NCBI RefSeq assembly: GCF_020177335.1
Contig: NZ_JAIVMG010000001.1
Span: forward strand, 62,001-126,000
Reading direction: 5' to 3'
DNA length: 64,000 bases
From: Stappia indica
GTDB taxonomy: Bacteria; Pseudomonadota; Alphaproteobacteria; Rhizobiales; Stappiaceae
The translations under genes and the position numbers were made by a program. The notes beneath the pieces were generated by a model. That model was not told the DNA's origin. It ran no database searches and was given only the letters and a program-made list of their open reading frames with translations. How positions within the stretch are numbered: position 1 is the first letter of the stretch; every line of letters begins with the position of its first letter. This document shows positions 46,905 to 55,941 of the stretch, piece by piece.

Positions 46905-47612
46905 TCAGGCTCCCAGGTAAGCTTCGATGACGTCGGGGTTCTTCTGGATGGCCTCGGCGTTGCCTTCGGCAAGCACGTGGCCTTCATGCATGACCAGAAT
47001 GTTGTCAGACAGTTCGTAGACGGAGGTCAGGTCGTGGCTCACCAGCATGACCGAGCAGCCGACCTCTTGCGGCATCTCGCGAATGATGCCGATCAGGAGC
47101 AGGGCAAGGCTCGGGTTGACGCCGGCAAAGGGCTCATCGAGCAGCACCAGCTTCGGGTTGGCGACCATGATGCGCGCCAGCTCCAGGAGCTTCTGCTGTC
47201 CGCCGGACAGCTCCTCCGCGTAGTTGTGGCGCAGCCGGTAGAGCTCCACCTTGTTGAGCCAGTGGGCGCTGATCTCCGCCACTTGCGCGTTGCTCAGCCC
47301 CTTGTTGAGCAGCGCGACGGCAAGGTTTTCCAGAAGCGACATCTGTGGGAAGATCCGCGGCACCTGGAAGGTGCGGCCGACGCCCTCGGTGAACACCGCA
47401 TGCGGGGCCTTGCCGATGAGGCTGACGCCATCAAGGCTGATTTCCCCCGACGTCGCTTCGTAGATGCCGTTGATGCAGTTCAGCATCGTGGTCTTGCCGG
47501 AGCCGTTCATGCCGAGAACGCCGAGGATGGAGCGGTCCGGGACGGTGAGGCTGATGCCGGCAAGCGCCGTCATGCCACCGAAGGTCTTGACGAGTTGATC
47601 GACTTTCAACAT
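46905..47612 (-). CDS. livG: ABC transporter ATP-binding protein, LivG type
   Basis: 235 residues. Walker A GMNGSGKTT, signature ELSGGQQKLLELARIM, Walker B LVLLDEPFAGVNP and switch VSHDLTSVY are present, with the LivG-like VGRTFQVPRIFPQMSLLENL. The gene begins four bases after the end of the LivH-type gene. Specificity is inferred from the operon only. Confidence 0.92.
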   Translation of the reverse strand: MLKVDQLVKTFGGMTALAGISLTVPDRSILGVLGMNGSGKTTMLNCINGIYEATSGEISLDGVSLIGKAPHAVFTEGVGRTFQVPRIFPQMSLLENLAVALLNKGLSNAQVAEISAHWLNKVELYRLRHNYAEELSGGQQKLLELARIMVANPKLVLLDEPFAGVNPSLALLLIGIIREMPQEVGCSVMLVSHDLTSVYELSDNILVMHEGHVLAEGNAEAIQKNPDVIEAYLGA

Positions 47613-47616
47613 GGCG

Positions 47617-48498
47617 TCACCGAAGGTTCTGGACGCCGAACAGGCCGGCAGGACGGATGAGAATGACGGCGATCAGCAGGACGAAGCCCAGCAGCATCGC
47701 CACGGTTCCGCTGAAGAAGACCATCGCGGTCTGTTCGGCGAGACCGAACAGGATGCCGCCGGCGACCGCGCCGATGGGATGGCCGAGACCGCCCAGAACG
47801 ATGACGATGAAGCCGATCAGCGTGTAATCCTGGCCGATGAAGGGCGAGAAGGAGGGGAAGATCATCGACACGATGATGCCGGTGATGCCCGCCAGCCCGA
47901 GGCCAAGGCCGAAGGTCAGCGCCGACAGGTGGTTGAGATCCACGCCGACGATCTGGATGGCATCGCGGTTCATGATGATCGCCCGCAGCGCCTTGCCCGG
48001 CATGGTCCGGTAGAGGAAGTAGGCAAGGCAACCGGTGATGACGACGCTGACGGCGAGACCGAGCAGCTTGGTGGTCGGCAGGATGACGTTGCCGAACATC
48101 AGGAACGGCGGTTCCAGCGAGAAGTTCAGCGAGCGGCTGTCGGCCTCGAACGCCAGCAACATCAACGCGCCAAGCACCAGCGACAGGCCGAACATGACCA
48201 GGAGCGAGGCGTGTTCGGGATCGTTGGAACGGCTGAGCCGCTGCACCAGCAGGAAGTAGAGCCCGTAGCCGAGCAGGCCGAAGACGAGGAAGACCAGCGG
48301 CATGGCCAAGAGCGGCGACAGGCCGAGAAGCTGCTGGGCGAAGTAGGCGCCATAGGCACCGAGCACGATGAATTCGCCATGAGCGAAGTTGACGACCCGG
48401 AGCACGCCGAAGATCACATTCAGGCTGACGCCGATCAGCGCGTAGATCAGACCGACGACGATGCCGTTGACCAGGCCTTGAAGCAGAAGTTCGTTCAT
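47617..48498 (-). CDS. livH: ABC transporter permease, LivH type
   Basis: 293 residues, about eight membrane helices, starting MNELLLQGLVNGIVVGLIYALIGVSLNVIFGVLRVVNFAHGE, the usual LivH start. The segment GLGLGLAGITGIIVSMIFPSF is the permease loop that contacts the ATPases. It follows the LivM-type gene by 21 bases and works with it as the membrane channel of the importer. Confidence 0.93.
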   Translation of the reverse strand: MNELLLQGLVNGIVVGLIYALIGVSLNVIFGVLRVVNFAHGEFIVLGAYGAYFAQQLLGLSPLLAMPLVFLVFGLLGYGLYFLLVQRLSRSNDPEHASLLVMFGLSLVLGALMLLAFEADSRSLNFSLEPPFLMFGNVILPTTKLLGLAVSVVITGCLAYFLYRTMPGKALRAIIMNRDAIQIVGVDLNHLSALTFGLGLGLAGITGIIVSMIFPSFSPFIGQDYTLIGFIVIVLGGLGHPIGAVAGGILFGLAEQTAMVFFSGTVAMLLGFVLLIAVILIRPAGLFGVQNLR

Positions 48499-48519
48499 CT
48501 TTGTTTCAACCCTGTGCGA

Positions 48520-49527
48520 CTACGGAATGAAGCGGCGGAAGCGCGAGAACCGCTGCGCGAAGGCCCCGACGATGCCGCGCGGCAGCAGCAGCATCAGCGC
48601 GATGATGACCACGCCGAGGATCAGCAGGTTCAGGGTCGGGAAATGCCTCCAGATCAACTGGTCGATGCCATAGAGCGCGGAGGCGCCGACGATCGGGCCG
48701 ACCAGGAAGCCGAGCCCGCCGGCCATCGCGTAGACGATGCTCTTGGCGGTCACCAGCAGGTTGAACGAGGATTCCAGGTCGATGGCGTTGGTGTACCAGG
48801 CCTCGACACCGCCGACGAGCGAGGGGAACATGGTCGCCATCACCCAGGCCTTGAGACGGGTGCGCACCACGTTGACGCCGACCACTTCGGCGGCTTCCCG
48901 GTCGTCACGGATGGCCCTGAGGGCGATGCCGAGGCGCGACATGGAAAGCCAGGTGCCGGCGGCGAGCGCGCCGAGCAGGACGGCGAACATGGCGTAATAG
49001 GCCATGGTCGGATCGTTGGCGCTGGACAGGATCAGGCCAAGGCTGCCGCCGGTGATCTTGGCAGGCATCAGGGAGATGATCAGCTTCATGGCCATGGCCA
49101 GCGCGAGGCTGACGATGCCGAAATAAACGCCCTTGAGGCGCAGGGTCGGCGCCAGCAGCAGGCCGATGGCGACGCCGGCGGCGGCGGCGCCGGCGAGGGC
49201 GATGGGGATCGGCAGACCGAAGGTCTTGTAAAGAACGCCGGTGGCATAGGCGCCGATGCCGTAAAATGCCACATAACCAAAAGGCATATACCCGGCCATG
49301 CCGGCGACGAAGTTGAAGGACGTCGCCATGGTCAGCCACAGCATCATGTAGAACATGAAGGACAGGTTTGTGGTGAACAGGGGAACCGGCAGGAAGGCGA
49401 GAATGATCAGCGTGACCACTCCTCCCCAAATCAAGCTTTTGATGTGGCTCGTTTTCTCTGGATTATTCTGAGAAGCGGAAAGAGGATTCTGCGCCTCTAT
49501 CCGCGTCTCTCGTGTTTCATCTGACAC
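48520..49527 (-). CDS. livM: ABC transporter permease, LivM type
   Basis: 335 residues from a GTG at 49527, preceded by GAGG at seven bases. A polar N-terminus of about 30 residues leads into roughly nine helices, with FYGIGAYATGVLYK, YFGIVSLALAMAMKLI and LRAIRDDREAAEVVGVNVVRTRLKAWVMA, all LivM markers. It heads the operon livM-livH-livG-livF-binding protein-amidase-D-aminoacylase. The candidate operator at 49613 lies 86 bases upstream. Confidence 0.92.
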   Translation of the reverse strand: MSDETRETRIEAQNPLSASQNNPEKTSHIKSLIWGGVVTLIILAFLPVPLFTTNLSFMFYMMLWLTMATSFNFVAGMAGYMPFGYVAFYGIGAYATGVLYKTFGLPIPIALAGAAAAGVAIGLLLAPTLRLKGVYFGIVSLALAMAMKLIISLMPAKITGGSLGLILSSANDPTMAYYAMFAVLLGALAAGTWLSMSRLGIALRAIRDDREAAEVVGVNVVRTRLKAWVMATMFPSLVGGVEAWYTNAIDLESSFNLLVTAKSIVYAMAGGLGFLVGPIVGASALYGIDQLIWRHFPTLNLLILGVVIIALMLLLPRGIVGAFAQRFSRFRRFIP

Positions 49528-49612
49528 TGTGAGACCTCAATCGGGAACATTTCGCCTCAGCGTATCCCGGCGTCCCGATGATGTCCTATCGCAATAGCAG
49601 ATGTACTTATAA

Positions 49613-49638
49613 CCAAATGACATAAATTCGTCATATGG
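49613..49638. promoter_or_regulatory. Inverted repeat upstream of the liv operon
   Basis: CCAAATGAC (49613-49621) faces GTCATATGG (49630-49638) across eight AT-rich bases, matching at eight of nine positions when folded. It lies between the liv operon start and the stop of the COG0523 gene, in the position of an operator for the liv operon. A dimeric regulator such as a GntR- or LysR-type protein could bind; the protein is not identified. Confidence 0.5.
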
Positions 49639-49641
49639 CGA

Positions 49642-50862
49642 TCAGGCGGCGGCTTCGGTCCTGCGCCAGAGCGGAAACGGGTCGGTAAGCCCTTGAAATT
49701 CCGCCGGATCAAAGCGGGTCTCCTCGCCGGCAAGAGCGCCGTCGAGCGCGGCGGTGATGGCTTCCTTGTCCATGCCGGCGCCGATGAACACCAGTTCCTG
49801 CCGCCGGTCGCCGAACACCGGATGCCACATACGCTTCAGGTGATCCCGGGCCTCCGGGCCGCCGGGCCAGCGCTCGCGCGGGACGGATGCCCACCAGCGG
49901 CCCAGCGGCTGAACCGAGGACAGCGCGCCGGCGAGGGAGTATTCGGCGACCCAATCGGGGCGGGTGGCGATCCAGAAATGCCCCTTGGCGCGGATCACCC
50001 CCGGCAGCGCGCCGCCGAGAATCGCGTGGACCCGCTCCGGATCGAAGGGGCGGCGGGCACGGTAGACGAAGGAGGAGACGCCGTATTCCTCGGTCTCGGG
50101 CACATGATCGGCGAAGCCGTAAAGCTCCTTGGCCCAGAGCGGGTGCTGGTGGGCGGTCTCGAAGTCGAACAGGCCGGTGTCGAAGATGCTGTCCACCGGC
50201 ACCCGGCCGAAATCGGTTTCGATCAGCCGGGCATCCGGGTTGAGGCTGCGGATGATCTTGCGGGCCGCGTCCAGCCGGTCGGGGCTGGCGTCGCTGACCT
50301 TGTTCAGCACCACCACATCGGCGAATTCGATCTGATCGACCAGCAGATCGACGAGGTTGCGGTCATCGCCGTCGCCGGCGGTTTCCCCGCGATCACGCAG
50401 GAAATCGCGGCTGGCGTAGTCCTTCAGCAGATTGACCGCATCGACCACCGTCACCATCGTGTCGAGCCGGGCCACATCGGCGAGGCTCACGCCGTCTTCG
50501 TCGCGGAACTCGAAGGTGGTGGCGATGGGCAGGGGCTCGGACACGCCGGTCGATTCGATCAACAGGTAATCGAAGCGCCCATCGGCGGCGAGGCGGGCCA
50601 CTTCCTTCAGAAGATCGTCGCGCAGGGTGCAGCAGATGCAGCCATTGGTCATCTCCACCAGCTTTTCGTCGGTCTGGCTGAGATCGGCGGCGCCATGGCG
50701 AATGAGGTCGGCGTCGATGTTCACCTCGGACATGTCGTTGACGATCACCGCGACCTTGCGGCCCTGGCGGTTGCCGAGGATCTCATTGAGGAGGGTGGTC
50801 TTGCCAGCACCGAGGAAGCCGGAGAGGACGGTCACGGGCAGGCGACTGAAGGAGGAAGACAT
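49642..50862 (-). CDS. COG0523 (CobW/ZigA-like) GTPase, predicted zinc chaperone
   Basis: 406 residues. Walker [10 protein letters not shown] lies at residues 15-23, the metal motif CICC at residues 75-78, and [13 protein letters not shown] and VVLNKVS complete the G-domain. The C-terminal CobW domain has [12 protein letters not shown] and FWIATRP. Members under Zur control deliver zinc to client enzymes during zinc limitation. Upstream is a clean Zur-type palindrome, and nothing related to cobalamin is nearby, so a zinc role is favoured. Confidence 0.88.
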   Translation of the reverse strand: MSSSFSRLPVTVLSGFLGAGKTTLLNEILGNRQGRKVAVIVNDMSEVNIDADLIRHGAADLSQTDEKLVEMTNGCICCTLRDDLLKEVARLAADGRFDYLLIESTGVSEPLPIATTFEFRDEDGVSLADVARLDTMVTVVDAVNLLKDYASRDFLRDRGETAGDGDDRNLVDLLVDQIEFADVVVLNKVSDASPDRLDAARKIIRSLNPDARLIETDFGRVPVDSIFDTGLFDFETAHQHPLWAKELYGFADHVPETEEYGVSSFVYRARRPFDPERVHAILGGALPGVIRAKGHFWIATRPDWVAEYSLAGALSSVQPLGRWWASVPRERWPGGPEARDHLKRMWHPVFGDRRQELVFIGAGMDKEAITAALDGALAGEETRFDPAEFQGLTDPFPLWRRTEAAA

Positions 50863-50885
50863 GGGTCCCTTTCGCTGAAACGGAT

Positions 50886-50902
50886 ATGTTATAAAATAAC
50901 AT
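50886..50902. promoter_or_regulatory. Zur-type operator upstream of the COG0523 gene
   Basis: ATGTTAT (50886-50892) and ATAACAT (50896-50902) form a perfect inverted repeat around AAA, 23 bases upstream of the start codon. It fits the GTTATA-rich palindromes bound by Zur in alphaproteobacteria. Sitting this close to the start, it would repress the gene when zinc is plentiful. Confidence 0.75.
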
Positions 50903-51116
50903 TACGAGGCGAAGGGAGGGATGGCAAGCGCCTTTGTCGCGAGAGGGCAAAGGGGAGGCGGTGCTGGTGGTGGCGCTGGAAGGGGAAAGGACGCGGACGT
51001 CGGATGGTTCGCGGGGGCATTGGCGCGCGGACCGGATGCCGTGCGGCCGCCGCGCGAGGGACCCGGGGAGGAACCTGGCGGCGGCCGCGCAGTTGAACAC
51101 GTTAAGAGAGCCGGGG

Positions 51117-51743
51117 TCAGCCCTTGCGCGCGTCGGCGATGGCGGAAAGCAGCGCCTTCTTGTCCATCACCCCGTTGTAGATCCGGGTGCCGACGATATA
51201 GGACGGCGTGCCGCCGAAGCGGAAGGCTTCGGCCTGGGCGTCGTTGCGCCGCAGAATGCCGTTGATCCAGTCCGGCTTCTTGTCATGCGCGGCCTGCAGG
51301 GCAGTGGGATCGAGACCGGCGCCACGCAGCGCCGTGTTGATTTCCTCCAGGCTGAGCCGCCCGTCGGTGGCCATCAGCGCTGCGACGGCGGTCGGATAGG
51401 CGCCGCTCTTCTGGGCGGCCAGCGCCATGGTCGCGGCGTGGAACGAGGGGGCACCGAAGATCGGCCAGTCCTTCATGACCAGGCGAATGTTGCCATCGGC
51501 CTTCACCACCTCCATCAGGTCGGGATGGGCCTTCTTGCAATAGGGGCACTGATAATCGAAGAACTCGGCGATGGTGACATCGCCCTTCGGGTTGCCGAGC
51601 ACCGGGATTTCCGGATCGAACAGCACTTCCTTGACCGTGGGCATGCCTTGCGCCTGAAGCGCCGCCGGCAGCAGGGTGAAGGCGGCGGCACTGGCGGCGA
51701 TGCCGGCGGCCGAGCCGGCGAGCAGGTTGCGTCTGGTGATCAT
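51117..51743 (-). CDS. DsbA-family periplasmic thiol oxidoreductase
   Basis: 208 residues with a leader (TRRNLLAGSAAGIAASAAAFTLLPAALQA). The thioredoxin-type active site is Cys66-Pro-Tyr-Cys69 in FFDYQCPYCKKAHPDL, and the cis-proline segment is GGTPSYIVGTRIY. Proteins of this DsbA/DsbG-like group oxidise or reshuffle disulfides in the periplasm. It is the last gene of the dsbD operon, two bases after the L,D-transpeptidase. Confidence 0.9.
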   Translation of the reverse strand: MITRRNLLAGSAAGIAASAAAFTLLPAALQAQGMPTVKEVLFDPEIPVLGNPKGDVTIAEFFDYQCPYCKKAHPDLMEVVKADGNIRLVMKDWPIFGAPSFHAATMALAAQKSGAYPTAVAALMATDGRLSLEEINTALRGAGLDPTALQAAHDKKPDWINGILRRNDAQAEAFRFGGTPSYIVGTRIYNGVMDKKALLSAIADARKG

Positions 51744-51745
51744 GG

Positions 51746-52474
51746 TCAGATTTCCTCTTCCTTCGGCGTGTTGATCTCGTCCGGCTTGTCGAGCACGACC
51801 ACGCGCGCGCCGTTGGGAACACGTTTGTGCAGGTCAATGATGTCCTGGTTGAACAGGCGGATGCAGCCGGAGGACACGGACTTGCCGATCGACCACGGAT
51901 TGTTGGTGCCGTGGATGCGGTAGAGCGTGTCGCGGCCGCCCTTGTAGAGGTAGAGGGCGCGGGCGCCGAGCGGGTTGTCGATGCCGCCCTTCATGCCGCC
52001 GGCCCATTTCTTGTAACGCTCCGGCTCCCGGCTGATCATGTTCGGCGTCGGGGTCCAGCCCGGCCAGGAGGCCTTGCGGGCGATATCCGCATCGCCCTGG
52101 TATTCCAGGCCGGACTTGGCCACGCCGACGCCATAGCGCATGGCCTTGCCGTTCTCCATCACCAGATAGAGAAACCGCGCATGGGGATCGACGACGATGG
52201 TGCCGACCCGCTCATCGGTCTTGTAGTCGACGATCTGGCGCAGGTTGCGCTTGTCGACCTTGCGCACGTCGATGGCCTTGATGACCGTGCCATTGTCGTC
52301 GATCTCGCCATACATCTGCGCGTAGGATGAAAGGCTTGAGGTTTGCGGATCCTGGCCGGTCGTCTGGCAGGCGGCCAGGGCGAGGGGGGCGCAGAGCGCA
52401 AGCAGCAGCCGGAAAGCGCGATACGGCGCATGGGTCCGGTGGCTGGGAACCTGGGTCAAGGAAACTCTCCTCAT
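51746..52474 (-). CDS. L,D-transpeptidase (YkuD family) lipoprotein
   Basis: 242 residues from the ATG at 52474, overlapping the stop of the thioredoxin-like gene by four bases; the longer frame upstream is a shadow. The N-terminus shows a lipobox (ALAAC, Cys36). The YkuD domain has His188 (YRIHGTN) and the catalytic Cys204 in [13 protein letters not shown]. It cross-links peptidoglycan stem peptides or attaches proteins to the wall. Its catalytic cysteine must stay reduced, which makes its position among thiol-redox genes meaningful. Confidence 0.92.
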   Translation of the reverse strand: MRRVSLTQVPSHRTHAPYRAFRLLLALCAPLALAACQTTGQDPQTSSLSSYAQMYGEIDDNGTVIKAIDVRKVDKRNLRQIVDYKTDERVGTIVVDPHARFLYLVMENGKAMRYGVGVAKSGLEYQGDADIARKASWPGWTPTPNMISREPERYKKWAGGMKGGIDNPLGARALYLYKGGRDTLYRIHGTNNPWSIGKSVSSGCIRLFNQDIIDLHKRVPNGARVVVLDKPDEINTPKEEEI

Positions 52475-53274
52475 TGGGCTGCGGTCAGCCGCTGGATGTT
52501 GGATTGAAAGATCTCGCGCGAGATTTCGCCGAGATGGGTGTCGCGAACCTTGCCATCGGCGCCGATGAACAAGGTGGCCGGCAGTCCGGGGGCGCCATAG
52601 TGGCGCGACAGGTCGGAGAACCCGTCGATCAGCACGGTGCGCAAGGTGAGCCCCTCGCCGGCGAGATAGCCGTTGACCGTGCCGCCATCCTCGCCCTGGT
52701 TGGCGAAGATGAAATCGACGCCCTCCACCTCTCCGGCGACCTCGGCCATCATCGGCATCTCCCGCCGGCAGGGCGGGCACCAGCTTGCCCACAGGTTGAT
52801 GACCATCGGCCGGCCGGTGGGCCGGGCGAAGTCGTGAACGGGACCGGCGAGGGTCTTGAAGGCGCGCTCCGGCAGCGGGGTGGCGGGCGTTGTGCCGGTC
52901 AGTTGCCAGGCGATGTTCGCCGTCATCAGCGCTGCGGCGAGCGGGGCGGCGGCCCACAGGCGCAAGGATGTGGTCTTGAGGCCGAACAGCATCATCAGGA
53001 TGACCGCGGCTGCCGCCGGCGGCCAGAAGAAGCCGCCTTCCCACAGGGCGAACACCCTTAAGGGCTCGGCGGAAAAGTTCTGCCAGTAGAGCACCACATG
53101 GCCGAGGCGCCCGGCGATGAGCGCGGCGAGAAAGGTGCGCCAGGACCAGGTGTTGAAGCGCGGATCGACCTTGCGGGCGACGATCGAGGCGGCGATGAAA
53201 AACACGGCAAGGCCGAGGATCGCCGCGAAACGGTCGGCGGAGAACACCAGCGGTCCGAGAGAAACGGCACCCAT
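52471..53274 (-). CDS. Membrane-anchored TlpA-like thiol-disulfide reductase
   Basis: 267 residues in two parts. The first 125 have several hydrophobic segments ([40 protein letters not shown]) and resemble the membrane part of prolipoprotein diacylglyceryl transferase-like proteins. Residues 135-267 are a TlpA/ResA-type thioredoxin with Cys166-Pro-Pro-Cys169 ([13 protein letters not shown]). It probably takes electrons from DsbD, encoded just upstream (one base between the genes), to reduce periplasmic thiols. Confidence 0.88.
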   Translation of the reverse strand: MGAVSLGPLVFSADRFAAILGLAVFFIAASIVARKVDPRFNTWSWRTFLAALIAGRLGHVVLYWQNFSAEPLRVFALWEGGFFWPPAAAAVILMMLFGLKTTSLRLWAAAPLAAALMTANIAWQLTGTTPATPLPERAFKTLAGPVHDFARPTGRPMVINLWASWCPPCRREMPMMAEVAGEVEGVDFIFANQGEDGGTVNGYLAGEGLTLRTVLIDGFSDLSRHYGAPGLPATLFIGADGKVRDTHLGEISREIFQSNIQRLTAAQ

Positions 53275-53275
53275 G

Positions 53276-55147
53276 TCAGCGCTCCTTCGCCAGGTCGGCG
53301 GCGGCGGTAAGGGTCTGCCGGTTTATGTCGCCGACGAGCCGCGCGCCGGCGATCTCCTTCCCGCCTTCGTCGAAGAAGATCATGGTCGGTGGTCCGGCGA
53401 CCTTGAGCTGGGCCATCAGCTCGGTGTTGGCCGCGTCGATGTCGGAGACATCCGCCTTGACGAGCTGGAAGCCGGACAGCGCCTGCTTGACGTCGGGCGC
53501 GGGCAGCACCGAGCGCTCGATGGTGTAGCAGGTCACGCACCAGTCGGCGGTGAAGTAGATCATCGTCGGCCGGTCCTGTCCGCGCGCGCTGGCAAGCTGT
53601 GCCTGGAACGCTTCGGTGGAGCCGGTCGGGGCGAAGACCAGCGGCGGGGCCGAGGTGCCGGCGGCGCTCCCGCCGGCGAAGACGGCAAGCGGCTTCAGCG
53701 GATCGTTGGAGCCGGCCGCCGCGCCCACGGTCAACACCGCGCCGTAGAGCAGCGCCAGCAGGCTTGCGGTGCGCACCACGACGCCGCCGGACCGCTCCAC
53801 CGGCCAATGCACGAAGGCATAGGTGCCGAAGCCAATCAGCAGCGCGGCCCACAAGAAGAGCTCGAGCCCCGCCGGCAGGAGCGGAGCGGCCATCCAGATC
53901 GCCGTGGCGAGGAAGCCGAAGCCGAACACCTGCTTGACCGTGTCCATCCAGGCTCCGGCCCGGGGCAGGACGCCGCCGCCCAGCGTGCTGAAGACGATGA
54001 GCGGAATGCCCTTGCCGATGCCGAGGCCGAAAAGAGCGGCGGCGCCAAGGGTGACATCGGCGGTCTGGGCAATGTAGAGCAGCGCGCCGGCAAGCGGGGC
54101 GGTGACGCAGGGGCCGACAATCAGCGCGGAGGAAAAGCCCAGGACCACGGCGGCGCGCTTGGAGCCGGCGCCCTGGCCGGTGCCACGGGAGAGAGCATTG
54201 GTCCAACGTGCCGGAAGCTGGAGTTCGTAAAGGCCGAACATCGACAGGGCCAGCACCGCGAACAGCAGCGCGAGCACCCCGGCCATCCACGGCGATTGCA
54301 GCACCATCTGCAGGTTCTGGCCCGACCAGCCGGCGGCGGCGCCAAGCAAGGCGAAGGCGCTGGCAAGGCCGAGCACGTAAAGGCTCGACAAGACGAAGCC
54401 GCGCCGGGGTGTCAGCCGTTCGCCTTCACGGGCAAGGGCGCCGGCCATGATCGGATACATGGGAAAGACGCAAGGGGTGAAGGCCAGCAGCAGGCCGAAC
54501 AGGGGGAAGGCCGCGAGCACGAGAATGACCCCGCCGCGCGCCATCAGCGAGGGGATCAGCCCCGGGTCCTCGGCAAGCTCGAAGGCGGGCGCGGCGCCAG
54601 TGGTCTCCGTGGCGCGGTCGGTCGCTGGGTCGGCGGTCGTGTCCGTCGGCGCCGGTGTCCAGAGCGAGAGCTTGGGCGCGACGAGGCCGCCTTGCGCGGT
54701 GACGGCAAGGGTCAGCGGATCGATGACGCGCGTTTCCGGCCGGTAGCAGATGCCGTCTTCCTGACAGCCCTGATAGGTGAGGGCAATGGGCGCATCGCCG
54801 GGCGCGGAAAGGGTGGCCTCGGCGCTGGCATAGTAGATCTCGGTGGTGCCGAAATTGGGATCGTCCTTGGCAATGCCGCTGCCGGTCTCAAGGGGCAGCG
54901 GCGCGCCGCCATCGGCGGTCTTGGCCTCGATATGCTCCCGGTAGAGATAATAGCCCGGCGCGATCTTCCACTGGAAGGCAAGGCCGCCGTCCGGGGCCTC
55001 GTGCACCTGCAGCGTGAAGGCCTCGTCCACGGGCAGCGGCGCGGCGCCGGCCGGCAGGGTCCAGACGAAAAGACAGAGTAAAAGCGATGCCAGACGTCTC
55101 ACGATGGTCCTCAAGGCGGTGTTTTTGGTGTGTGAATCGCGGATCAT
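53276..55147 (-). CDS. dsbD: DsbD, transmembrane thiol-disulfide interchange protein
   Basis: 623 residues with all three parts. A signal is followed by the N-terminal domain with its cysteine pair (YQGCQEDGICYRP). The eight-helix membrane core has the two cysteines in FTPCVFPMYPI and GPCVTAPLAGA. The C-terminal thioredoxin has ADWCVTCYTIE. DsbD carries electrons from cytoplasmic thioredoxin to periplasmic partners. It heads the operon dsbD-TlpA-like-transpeptidase-DsbA-like and diverges from a two-component system whose likely site lies between them. Confidence 0.93.
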   Translation of the reverse strand: MIRDSHTKNTALRTIVRRLASLLLCLFVWTLPAGAAPLPVDEAFTLQVHEAPDGGLAFQWKIAPGYYLYREHIEAKTADGGAPLPLETGSGIAKDDPNFGTTEIYYASAEATLSAPGDAPIALTYQGCQEDGICYRPETRVIDPLTLAVTAQGGLVAPKLSLWTPAPTDTTADPATDRATETTGAAPAFELAEDPGLIPSLMARGGVILVLAAFPLFGLLLAFTPCVFPMYPIMAGALAREGERLTPRRGFVLSSLYVLGLASAFALLGAAAGWSGQNLQMVLQSPWMAGVLALLFAVLALSMFGLYELQLPARWTNALSRGTGQGAGSKRAAVVLGFSSALIVGPCVTAPLAGALLYIAQTADVTLGAAALFGLGIGKGIPLIVFSTLGGGVLPRAGAWMDTVKQVFGFGFLATAIWMAAPLLPAGLELFLWAALLIGFGTYAFVHWPVERSGGVVVRTASLLALLYGAVLTVGAAAGSNDPLKPLAVFAGGSAAGTSAPPLVFAPTGSTEAFQAQLASARGQDRPTMIYFTADWCVTCYTIERSVLPAPDVKQALSGFQLVKADVSDIDAANTELMAQLKVAGPPTMIFFDEGGKEIAGARLVGDINRQTLTAAADLAKER

Positions 55148-55169
55148 GTCCGCCTGATCGCCAGCCAGT

Positions 55170-55186
55170 CTTAAGGCAGCCTTAAG
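55170..55186. promoter_or_regulatory. CTTAAG-N5-CTTAAG operator, PmrA-type
   Basis: CTTAAG (55170-55175) and CTTAAG (55181-55186) are separated by five bases, the arrangement of the PmrA box bound by OmpR-family regulators. The whole 17 bases also form a perfect palindrome (8+1+8). It is 23 bases from the dsbD start and 89 bases from the response-regulator start, so it probably governs both directions. Confidence 0.65.
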
Positions 55187-55275
55187 CTGGACTTGTGCGA
55201 TTGACGTGACAGGCGTTCCAGTAGACCGGGGTCCGGTATGGCCGAGGGCCGGTAGACCGAAGGAATGAAGCGAAA

Positions 55276-55941
55276 ATGCGGATACTGATTGTCGAGGACG
55301 ACCCGATGATGCTCGACGGTCTTACGGTTGGGCTCGGGCTTGCCGGTTTTACCTGCGATGCGGTGTCGAGCTGCGCCGATGCCGGCAGCGCCTTGCGGGC
55401 GCAGGGTTATGATGCGGTGGTGCTCGATCTGATGCTGCCGGATGGCTCCGGCCTCGATGTGCTGGCGGAGCTCAGGGCGCGCAAATCGGACACGCCGGTG
55501 CTGCTCCTGACCGCGCGCGATCAGATCCCGGACCGGATTCGCGGGCTCGATGCCGGGGCGGATGACTATGTCGGCAAGCCGTTCGATCTCGATGAGCTGG
55601 CCGCCCGGGTGCGGGCGATTGCCCGGCGCGGCAAGGGGCGGGCCTCGGCGCGGCTGGAGTGGCGCAGCCTGTCGCTGGAGCCGGGCAGCCTGTCGGCGAC
55701 GAAGGACGGTGCGCCGCTGAAACTCACCCGGCGCGAGTTCTCCATCCTCAGCCTGCTGATGGAACGGCCGGGGGTGATCGTCACCCGGGCGATGCTGGAA
55801 GATGCGCTCTACGGCTGGCAGGAGGAGGTGGAGAGCAACGCGGTGGAGGTGCACATCCACCACCTGCGCGCCAAGCTCGGCCCCGGCGTGATCGAGACCG
55901 TGCGCGGTGTCGGCTACCGGCTGGCGGAGGAGGGGGCATGA
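55276..55941 (+). CDS. OmpR-family response regulator (QseB/PmrA-like)
   Basis: 221 residues. The receiver has EDDP at the start, Asp51 in VVLDLMLPDGSG and Lys101 in YVGKPFDLDEL. The winged helix (LTRREFSILSLLMERPGVIVTR, VEVHIHHLRAKLG, ETVRGVGYRL) is of the QseB/PmrA/TctD kind. It overlaps the kinase gene by four bases. Its site is probably the CTTAAG pair between it and dsbD, which would tie thiol-redox genes to its signal. Confidence 0.93.
   Translation: MRILIVEDDPMMLDGLTVGLGLAGFTCDAVSSCADAGSALRAQGYDAVVLDLMLPDGSGLDVLAELRARKSDTPVLLLTARDQIPDRIRGLDAGADDYVGKPFDLDELAARVRAIARRGKGRASARLEWRSLSLEPGSLSATKDGAPLKLTRREFSILSLLMERPGVIVTRAMLEDALYGWQEEVESNAVEVHIHHLRAKLGPGVIETVRGVGYRLAEEGA

Noticed and set aside
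47611-49524. 637-codon open frame antisense to the liv permeases
   Set aside because: Composition is a mirror of membrane codons (Gln, Asp, His rich); the permeases are real.
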